DNA of 64,000 bases from Diplocarpon mali (Eukaryota > Ascomycota > Leotiomycetes > Helotiales > Drepanopezizaceae): NCBI GenBank assembly GCA_024741835.1, contig JAENRP010000003.1:213038-277037 (forward strand), given 5' to 3'. Position 1 is the stretch's first letter; each line of letters starts with the position of its first letter. The position numbers were made by a program, and so were the translations under genes. Below are positions 38,301 to 46,654 of the stretch, one piece after another. A model generated the notes under the pieces. That model saw only the letters and a program-made list of their open reading frames with translations. It ran no database searches and had not been told where the DNA came from.

Positions 38301-38715
38301 ACTACCACCAGCGCCCGTACATGATACCACTTCGCCGTCCAGTCCTAAGTGCCCCCGATCTGGACCAAGCCTACCCATCGCACCCTGAATAATCGGCCAG
38401 CGGCCTTCCCAAGGAGGCCAAGGCCAAGAGCAGGAGTAGAGAGCTCGTCCTCGATAGAGAGTCCGGACGTTGGGTCCTAGACAAGATGAATCGAGGCAAT
38501 GATGTCATAGGCAAGAAGAGGAAGAGAAATGTCGTAATGGACTTGACTTGGATCCTGCTCCTAGCAGCGTCGCTGGTCATGCTACCACGCTGATCCTGAT
38601 CAACTCATGGATGAGAGCATCGACGGCGGGGGATCTTCGAGAGTGAGACCCAACTGGACTTGTATAAATACAACTGCAGCTCGCCCCTCTGAGGTGTTCC
38701 TGCACTTTTCATCCT
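35361..38715. other. 3.4-kb intergenic region, no gene recognised
   Basis: No coding segment is supported. Simple-sequence spots are GAGCTC repetitions at about 36981-37002 and CGAAAAA repetitions at about 37073-37103. Segments around 36.0-36.2 kb are AT-rich without a recognisable transposon. The last part is the promoter of the gene starting at 38816. Confidence 0.5.
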
Positions 38716-38724
38716 CGTCTCTAT

Positions 38725-38802
38725 CTTCGTCTTGATACCTACCTTCTTCGTCTTGATACTTCTTCGTCTTGATACCTATCTTCTTCGTCTTGATACCTAC
38801 CT
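38725..38802 (+). repeat. Tandem repeat in the leader of the 38816 gene
   Basis: Four copies of CTTCGTCTTGATAC start at 38725, 38746, 38762 and 38783 (spacing 21, 16, 21). The array ends 14 nt before the start codon, so it is probably transcribed as 5' UTR. Confidence 0.85.
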
Positions 38803-38815
38803 GATCACGGAGAAC

Positions 38816-39848
38816 ATGCATGACCAGAGCTTGGAACGCTTCGTCCCCAACGAGAACAACGCACAGCACTCGGTCCACGATCTCCTCGCCTACCTGGACG
38901 AGCACGAGGGCGGCTTCAAGAGCCCCTACGCCCTCGCGAAGCCCTGGGTGCACAGGCCCAGCAATAGCGACAGCGACAGTTGCAACACAAGCAGCAGCCG
39001 CAGAAAGGCCAAGGGCGAGAGCAAGGGCGAGAGCAAGAGGGAGAGCAAGAGCAAGGGCAAGGGCAAGAGCAAGGCCAGGGCCAAGGCCAAGGCCAGGGGC
39101 ACCTTGGGCACGAGTAAGCTCAACATCAACAGCAGCAGTCCGGGTGGGAGTTCGAGTTCGAGCCCGGCGCTCTGGAGCCATCACAGCAGTATGAGCAGCA
39201 CGAGGCGCCCACGCAAGAACATGGACAGCAACAGCCGCAGCGACTTCACTTTGCCTTGTCCTCTCGCCGACGAGAACAGCCACGACATCAGCCCGATTGC
39301 CGTGCGGCGTTCGAGCCCCGGCTACTGGAACCGCCATGGCAGCGTGATTAGGCCAGGCAGCGCGAGCATGTTCCTCCACCAGGACCCTGGATGGGACGGG
39401 GTGGGGAAGGGGAAAGCGAAAGAGCAAGGGCATATGGGTCCGCCTGCGGTGCCAGGAGTCAACGCTGTGAGGCCCCTTTAATTTTCCCGAACGACGTCTA
39501 GAGTGTACACAGACTAACATGCCCGCTCCACCCCAGCCGCAGCACCAAGAGGCACACAGAGGAAGCGTCGGTGGGAATCCGACTACGAGCGGCGCCGTCC
39601 ACGTCCCTCCAATCCCTCCATCGCAGCCATTCCTCCGACCAGAACCTCCTCTGCAGGTAGCACTTCCTCCCCACAGCCCTCCCCCTCTGGGGTCAACCGT
39701 CTCAGCCGGGACCCAGATCCTGCTCGATACCCTCGCGCAGCGGGTGGTAGGCGCGCACTGCGGGGAGATGGCAGAAGTGACGGGAATCGAGACGCTGGAG
39801 GTGGCGGAGTGGATAGAGGACTTGCTGGAGCTGGTTCCTTTTGTATGA
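38816..39848 (+). CDS. Orphan-like two-exon protein with Lys/Ser/Gly-rich tract
   Basis: Two exons, 38816-39466 and 39537-39848, give 320 aa. The intron (70 nt) has GTGAGG donor, a perfect CTAAC branch site at about 39514 and a CAG acceptor, and joins the two frames in phase 0. The N-terminus MHDQSLERFVPNENN..HSVHDLLAYLDEHEGGFKSPYALA looks like a folded element. Residues about 61-100 are a KGESKGES/KGKGKSKARAKAKARG repeat, strongly basic. Then comes a Ser-rich segment, a Pro-rich segment (exon 2) and a C-terminal helical end TGIETLEVAEWIEDLLELVPFV. No signal peptide or membrane helix. I do not recognise the family; nucleic-acid binding by the basic tract is only a guess. The opposite strand also has a long open frame here, which I attribute to the repetitive GC-rich composition. 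Confidence 0.6.
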
Positions 39849-39852
39849 GGAG

Positions 39853-39960
39853 CGGGGGATGTGACGGGGGATGTGACGGGGGATGAGTAACGGGGGATGA
39901 GTAATGGGGGATGAGTGAGGCTGGGAGAGAAAGAGGGAGAGAAAGAGGGAGAGAAACAGG
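39853..39960. repeat. GGGGGATG(A/TGAC) purine-rich microsatellite
   Basis: Repeats of GGGGGATGTGAC and GGGGGATGAGTAA directly follow the stop of the preceding gene and grade into a GAGA-rich run. Confidence 0.75.
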
Positions 39961-40077
39961 TAGAGAATAGCATAAATTATAGCTCGAGAGGGAGCGGGCG
40001 AGCGAACAAAGTTAAGAGTGAGCGATAGTGAATAAAAGATGATAAGAACAGGCGTATAAAGATATTGAGATTTTGAG

Positions 40078-40330
40078 ATGTTGAGATATAGATATAGATG
40101 TAGATGTAGATGTAGGTATAGATGTAGATATAAATGCAGATAGATATAGATATAGATATAGATGAAATGCAGATGTAGATATAGATATAAATGCAGATAG
40201 ATATAGATATAGATATAGATGAAATGCAGATGTAGATATAGATATAGATATAGATGCAAATGCAGATGTAGATGCAGATATAGACGCAGATATAGATAGA
40301 GATAGAGATACAAATGCAGACACAGATACA
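40078..40330. repeat. GATATA/GATGTA hexanucleotide microsatellite
   Basis: About 250 bp of GATATA, GATGTA and GATGCA hexamers, including a 58-60 bp unit that appears twice (near 40130-40190 and 40190-40250), so it has higher-order structure. Confidence 0.85.
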
Positions 40331-40897
40331 AATACCAACATATACAAACCAGCCCCATCTCCCCCAACCACCTACCTAGCCGGCTTCCACGAAGCCTCGC
40401 AAAGCAGAGCTCATCCGCGTCCCCATCGCCTCGGACCACGCCGCGCCCGCGTATCAACGCCCCGCGTCTCGAGGCCCGCAAGAGAGAAGTCCGCCCGCGA
40501 CCACGGCAGACCGGGGCGGGACCGAGATCCCGACGCTGGCCACGAGTGCCGGAGCCCTGCTGCCGCTCGGGGTCGGGACGCGGCGTCGACGCTTGGGGTC
40601 AGGAGGGCGACGGCGACGGCGACGGCGAGTGCGAGGCGGTCGTGCGTCTCTCTCCTGGGGGGGGTTCGCGTCCCGTGCTGACGCGGGCGGCTGACGCGTG
40701 CTGTCGACGTGGGAGGTGGCGAGGGCTTGCTTGGTGGGCAGCACTGGACCGCGGCGCTCGACGGGAGAGATTGCAGATGGGAGAGACGGGAGAAACAGGA
40801 CGTACCGGTGGCGGGCCGAGGGGGTTGACGCTGGGGGGGCTGGCGACGACGAAGAAGATTCACCGAGGGGTCAAGGGTATTTCGATGTTCCCCTCCA

Positions 40898-40912
40898 NNN
40901 NNNNNNNNNNNN
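40898..40912. other. Assembly gap (15 N)
   Basis: A run of 15 unknown bases adjoins a C run, suggesting a homopolymer or GC-rich gap. A single N at 44000, inside a second C run where AGTGCCCC occurs on both sides, looks like the same problem. Confidence 0.95.
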
Positions 40913-41237
40913 CCCCCCAACTTAAGAGCTGGTCGAAAAGCCTCCGCTCCGGAATTACGAAGCCCGATCATCTTTTTATATAAAAAAAAAATGCAAGCGA
41001 GGTACCCTGGCGGCATCTCTCGAGCGACAGCGTTGCCGGCCAGACGAGGACCACGCGCTTGGTGTGTCCCGACGGCGGGGGATCGAGCCACACACGGGTT
41101 CGCCAGAGCATCTCCCAACCGGCGAGAATGGCAGATGCTTCGAGCGTCGCATATATGTCGGACTCGCGCAACCTGCAGTCGTGCCAACTTTCCACGCACC
41201 ACCCCCAGGTCGAGGGCGCTCGGCCGACTCTTCGCTC

Positions 41238-41330
41238 GAGTCTGTTTCCTCGAGTCTGTTTCCCTCGAGTCTGTTTCCTCGAGTCTGTTTCCCTCGAGTC
41301 TGTTTCCCTCGAGTCTGTTTCCTGTTTCCC
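41238..41330. repeat. TCGAGTCTGTTTCC(C) minisatellite
   Basis: Six to seven copies of a 14-15 nt unit TCGAGTCTGTTTCC, with or without an extra C, in tandem. Each unit carries an XhoI-like CTCGAG palindrome. Confidence 0.9.
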
Positions 41331-42077
41331 TCTCCCCCTCGGCAGGGCAGAGTCGGCAGCGGTCCTCCGCCGCAGAATCCGGCCCTGGTCGCGATCGACC
41401 GGACCTGAAACGGGCGCGAGATGGAAGAAGCGGACCGACACGCATGGACTCTACCGCGCACAGCACCGCGAGAAAGGCAAAAGAAGTCGCGCAGCACCCC
41501 CCGCGGGATCCGCGCGCCGGCGGATCCAGCTGGGACGATGGCCTCTCGTCGACCGAGTCGCCGTCCAGCCCCGGCGCGCAGCCGCTTCGCCCGCAGACCT
41601 CGCACATCAGCGACGTGAAGGGGACGAGGAGAAGAAGAAGAGCGCACACGTCTTGCCAGCCACTCCCGACCGTGGAGTCTGCGCCGGAGCCGTGGATCGC
41701 GCGGCTCGCGCTGGGGATGATTCGGGAGGGAGTCCGAGGTGGGGGGTGAGAGTGCCTGGACCAGGTTGGATACACTTTTTCCCACGTCGCGGACGAGCAC
41801 CACATTGTCGTTGGTGGGGAGGGGGGTGGGGAGGGGGAGAAAGGGGAATATGGGTTTTGGCAAGGAAAGGTTATCCCGTGGGGAGGTGTTTGTGTGGCGA
41901 CGAAGTGTATGAGCGTCTCCGCATGTTGGGAATTGCCGGCTGGAGGTTTCTTCGACCCACGGGATACGAGTCTGTACAGCCAGTAGTGTTTTCGATCCAC
42001 CGTCGATGGTCCCAGGGGGGGAATGGCCATGACGTTGGGTGTGTGCTGTTCGACATTGATCATGTCTTGATGCTGAT

Positions 42078-42470
42078 GTAATCTGATGTTCGTGCCTCGT
42101 ATAGTAGAGGCAATTGAGCATCAGCTGGTGAGGTAATCCAATATTTATCCCTTATATAGTACAGGCCCACGTAACCTAATACCCGCACCTTCTACAATAT
42201 AGGCAACTGAGCATCTGCTGCTGATGTAATCCAATATTTATCCCTTGTATAGCGCAGGCTAACGTAACCTAATACCCGCACCTTCTACAATAGAGGCAAC
42301 TGAGCATCTGCTGCTGATGTAATCCAATATTTATCCCTTGTATAGCGCAGGCTAACGTAACCTAATACCCGCACCTTCTACAATATAACTAATCAAGCAT
42401 CTGCCACTCACACCATCTAATATTCGTGCCCCATACAGTACAGGCAATTACGTCTCTGCTACGAATATCA
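42078..42470. repeat. 93-bp satellite of alternating 55- and 38-bp monomers
   Basis: Monomers start with GTAAYC at 42078, 42133, 42171, 42226, 42264, 42319 and 42357, so spacing alternates 55 and 38 bp; a diverged copy begins near 42412. The 55-bp monomer adds a tail like GAGCATCTGCTGCTGAT that the 38-bp monomer lacks. The middle dimers are nearly identical and the outer copies diverge. Confidence 0.9.
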
Positions 42471-45400
42471 GGCCCGAGGCAGCAGCTGCTGCGTCCCCGC
42501 CCAAACCAAAACCCGCTGACGACCAGGGGGCCCGGGCCCCTGGCGATAACGTCTTCTTGATCCGTAACACTATTGATCCTCTGCACTCTCGAGAGAAGGG
42601 AGGAGTGGAAGAGGAAATGAAGAGAAAATGAAAGAGAAAAATTAAATAAAATACAAAATTAAATAAACGGAAAGCCAAAGCCTACGAGTAGAGAGCCCAG
42701 TGGCAAAGGCGAGTCATCTCTGGCCCCGTCGACGCTGGTCATTCTGCAAGGGGAGCACAGTTCCTTGTCCATCCGAGAGAGACCAGGGCCAGGAGAGGGG
42801 ATGCTGCGACTGTACCGCGGGGGAGCCAGAGTCATCTTACATAGGGGTTCACGAGCGAGTCGACCAGGTCAGGCAACTAATCTTCAGCCCGTGACCTGGT
42901 CTGATAGAGCAGAGGACGAGCGTCCGCACGGCTCGGGCGTTCGCTCTCCTCTCTCCCCCTCTCCCCCTCCCCCCCTCTCCCCCTCTCCCCTCTCCCCTCT
43001 CCCCTCGGGCGTGGGAGACGAGCACGCCACCGCGGAGAGCTGTAGCGCTTGCTGAGATGTGCCTCGGTTGCGGCATCGCGGTACAGGTGGGCGCTGCGGG
43101 GGATTCCTCTCGGGGATGGCCATGTTCGGGACTCGGCTGTCAAGACTCATGTGGAATGCGGAGAGGGTATTGCAACATGGCCGGCATGCGGTAATATGCG
43201 CTCGCAGATTAAACGCGCCCACTGCGGAACATCCCATCTCCTCGTACGCGATGCAAAGGGATGTGATGTAGCTCGTGCTCACGTCGAGGACGAGTGTCAT
43301 GAAGCCGAAGCATAGCAGTCGGCGACGTCGTCGTCGTATGGGATTCAAAATCTAGCAATGCTTGATCGAGTAACTCCGGCGCGAATCACGCCAACGGGCT
43401 AAGATGGATCCTCACCGTGTACGCACGCGAGTAGAGGCAAGAGTGCAGACCAACTCGAGAACTGCGAATCCCTCTCCGGTTAGACTTTCGACCCGACGTG
43501 ATCAGGCCCGCGACTTCGTATATTGAATTCGTCCCCTTGATCTGCTGCCGTTTGACGCCCGTGTCAGAGTATCCCCTCTCCACATTTATCTTCTTGACGT
43601 CCCGGCAGTTCCAAGTTCCGCTGGGGCGCCGGAGCACAGCATTGACGGATGCGCAGCCCGATGTTGACACTGATATAAATAAACCCCCCCTGCTGTCGGC
43701 GGATGCTCGGCCCCCTCCCCCTTCCCCCCAACCCCTTCTTCCTCTGCAGAATGGACTCGCGAGGCGCAGAGATGCGCGCCTGTGACGGCCAACCCCAGCG
43801 TGCAATGGCCAATTCTCGGCGCAGGTTCTCCTGACTGGTCTCTTCCTCTGTCTCGACGAGAGCCGCTTTCCCTTCCCCAATCCCAATCCCAATCCCAATC
43901 GCAGGTCCCGTCCCGTCTCGTCATTTCTCTTCCCATGGCAGGACTGGCAGGACTGGAACTGCCCTGGAATATTCTGGACGCCAAGTGCCCCCCCCCCCCN
44001 AGTGCCCCCCCCCCCAGACCGTCGGTTCCTCCTCGCGTACTATACGGAGGCTGGCTTGCTGGTCCCTGGCCGCGCTCCATAGACCTCCAGCCCTGCCTTG
44101 ATGTGGAGGAGGGTATCTCACCATAGAGCAGGCAGAAACAGGATGCAGGCTGAGGAGCGGCTAATCCTCATGGAGTATAGAGGGGTGTGCAGCGTCAGAC
44201 AAGCTTGACAGTCTCGCGCGCGCCCGCTTTCCGGGGTGCTGAGGCTATTGAAGTTTAAGAAAAGAAGGACGGGCTTCTCCTGATCGCCCCCGGCGCTGGC
44301 TGTCTGCGCCTGGACTCCCGCTTGGAGTCTTTCCCGGCATGAGTGCGTGCGGTCGGAGGAGTCGGGGGAGTGCTGTATCTGCATCTGCATCTGCATCTGC
44401 ATCCGCATCCGCATTTGCAGACTTCATATCCCATGGCTCGGCGCACAGCGCACAAACGTTCGAAGTCCTCCGAGCCCTCCCTTTCCTTCTCCGCCCCAGC
44501 AGGGTCTGCGGATGTTGGCCCGTTGGACTCGCGGGGCCTGGTGAGTGTTGAGTATTCTGCTTGTTCCGGGACCCCTTGTGATGGGACATGCCTAGCCCAG
44601 TGGCCGCCCGTGGGAGGAGGTGAGCAGGTATCCATCCGTACGAGGTTACGGTAGATGACTGTGTACCTGCATGCAATCAATACTCCTTCATGCCTTGATT
44701 GCCGCATCAGCCCTACCTCTGTACCGCTCTTCGACGCGGCCCTGGCATATGACGGGGAAGTCTTACCTGCTCCTGCATATTGGATCCCTCACAACCGGTC
44801 ATGCTCATACAGTAGTATCCCCTGGCTGCCGGCTGACGAAGGACTGGCAGTGTTCGCAGGACTCGTGGGCCGCCTTGCCTGGTCTTCCCGCCAGCGCCTA
44901 ACAGCCATCGCACACAGACCGGTGGAAGCGAAAGGCCCGGACGCCGGCACCGTGGGAAATCTTCCGACCCCTGGCTGTGCCGCAGCGACAGCGAGTCGCA
45001 TATCGTACGGTACGAGCAGAGAGTGCATGGTCGTAGGGTCAGCCGAAGCCGATAGCATCATCGATCGCCGGGAGGATGGAGTGCGAGTACTCGACCTCTT
45101 TCGGCTCCGAGGCGCGGGCACCTTAGCTACTACTTGGTACATAGGACCTGCGTCGACCGCACCACCCCAACCGACGGGGACATGACATCGAACTTGTCCC
45201 CGTGAACACTGCGCTCCGAGCTGGTCTGCTCACGCTTTCGCTTGGCCCTCCGCCCCTCCGCTCCTCCGCCCCTCCGCCTCTCCGCCTCTCCGCCCGCGTC
45301 CGCCCTGCCTCATCTCCCCCTCTCCTCCGCCCAATCTCCTCCCCCTCCACTGCAATCTCCTCCCTCTCGCCTCCCGCCCGCCACTTGTGCCTTCCCAATT

Positions 45401-45538
45401 CTCCGTGCGGCCTGCAAATGTCCTAATCTCGCAGGGGGGCGTGACCGGGGGATTCGACCTCATTTCGAAAATCCCCCCCTCCCTGATCCTGGTCTGCATG
45501 GGTTCCTGGCTTGAGAGCTCCTGGTGCGTTTCGTTCCC

Positions 45539-45545
45539 TATATAG
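45539..45545 (+). promoter_or_regulatory. TATA-box candidate of the GPI-protein gene
   Basis: TATATAG lies about 200 bp before the start codon, followed by a second TTTATATG at about 45560. The distance fits a leader of roughly 100-150 nt. Confidence 0.45.
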
Positions 45546-45745
45546 TCTCATCCCTCGCCCATTTATATGCGACCCTCTGCACCGCACTACAGTCGTTAAT
45601 ACTCCCCTCATCCCTCATCCCCCCTCCCCCTTTGCCCGACGGCATAATATCTTGTATTCTCCGGATACGCATCACTCTTTAGATTTTTCTTCTCATCTTT
45701 ATCTCCACATCTGCATACGACATTATCTACGAATAATACTTGACG

Positions 45746-46654
45746 ATGCAGTTCTCTCACATCTCTGCCGCCTTCCTGGCGCTCGCCTCGTCTGCCCTCG
45801 CGCAGACGGCCGACTTTGTGCCGGTTCTCTCCCCCACACAGAACCAACAGGTCGCCGCCGGTTCGGTTCTGCGTATTCAGTGGCAGCCATCCAGCGCCCA
45901 CACTGGCCCGGTCACCATCCAGCTTCTCCAAGGAGCAACCCCGAGTACCCTCGAAGTGGGAGCCACTGTCGCCGGTTGGTCCCCCTGATGCTATCCTTTC
46001 TTGCAGAAAAAGTCCCGCCTAACACCCTTCTAGCTTCGATCGACCAGTCTTCCGGCGCATATGACTGGACCGTCCCGCAGGACCTCAAGAGCTTCCCTAC
46101 CTACGGATTCAAATTTGTTCTTGACTCCAACCCGCAGATCTTCCAGTACTCCTTCCCGTTCCACGTCACCGGCCTCACCGCTTCGCCCTCGACCTCTTCC
46201 AGCGCCCCAACGGGAGATGGATCGTACGCTACCAACCCCAAGCCAACTTCAAATGCGCCCGTCTACAGCGCTTCGGAGCCACCCAAGACATACGCCCCAG
46301 CCCCCACTACCCCTGCTATCCATACATAGTAAGCACGCCCTTGCTCCCATACTCGGTACCTTTCTCGGAAGGGTCTGAGTCTACGTAGACGTCTATCTGC
46401 GAGTGATCATCAGCACCCTCACGTGGAGGTCAGCCCAGCAGAGAAACAAAACTGACTCGTACTCCAGCGCACCCCCCGCTACCTATGGAGCACCCAACTC
46501 TACGGTCGCTCCCTCTGGCTATGCTCCTTCAGCTTCCGGACCCTCTGTTCCGATCGAGACATACCCCGGAAAGGGATTTATGAACTCTGGCTCCAGCTTG
46601 AAAGCCGGCAGCTTCGCCGTGCTTGGGGGCTTCATGCTCGCACTCTTCTTTTAG
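45746..46654 (+). CDS. GPI-anchored Ser/Thr-rich cell-wall protein (Kre9/Knh1-like N-domain)
   Basis: Three exons, 45746-45974, 46007-46328 and 46468-46654, give 245 aa. Residues 1-19 (MQFSHISAAFLALASSALA) are a signal peptide. Residues about 22-150 match the fungal Ser-Thr-rich GPI-protein N-terminal domain: FVPVLSPTQNQQVAAGSVLRIQW, GPVTIQLLQGATPSTLEVG, AYDWTVPQDL and QIFQYSFPFHVTG. A Ser/Thr/Pro/Tyr-rich stalk follows, then a GPI-attachment end with a small-residue site (GFMNSGSS) and a hydrophobic tail FAVLGGFMLALFF. Function: secreted, wall- or membrane-bound, with a possible role in glucan assembly. Intron 1 would be only 32 nt (38 nt with an alternative acceptor). Without it, the frame stops at TGA after VAGWSP. 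Intron 2 (139 nt) has a GTAAGC donor. Confidence 0.88.

Larger units (their letters stand above)
39849..45745. other. 5.9-kb repeat-rich, gene-free region
   Basis: Long open frames occur on both strands and in several frames at once (for example 41059-42081 plus and 42063-40411 minus), which is the signature of GC-rich low-complexity DNA, not of genes; none shows a family motif. The region has microsatellites, a 93-bp tandem array, pyrimidine-rich runs (42940-43010, 45240-45400), a CCCAAT run at about 43878-43902, an ATCTGC run at about 44372-44402 and two assembly gaps. The last 250 bp are the promoter of the GPI-protein gene. Confidence 0.6.

Noticed and set aside
38600..39973. 457-codon minus-strand open frame opposite the orphan gene
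   Set aside because: Its sequence is dominated by the complement of the SK/GK repeat (Leu/Ala runs); the plus-strand model has a proper intron and start, so this is treated as a shadow.
40411..42063. 550-codon minus-strand open frame
   Set aside because: It crosses the assembly gap and a minisatellite, overlaps equally long plus-strand frames, and has no family-like segment; it is explained by GC-rich composition.
41059..42081. 340-codon plus-strand open frame
   Set aside because: Same region and same reason: several frames on both strands are open at once and none is protein-like outside repeats.
43870..43905. CCCAAT repeats considered as telomere-like DNA
   Set aside because: The fungal telomere unit is CCCTAA; this run is short, internal and of a different unit.
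44658..45185. 176-codon plus-strand open frame
   Set aside because: No recognisable motif and located in the gene-free repeat island; evidence is too weak without transcripts.
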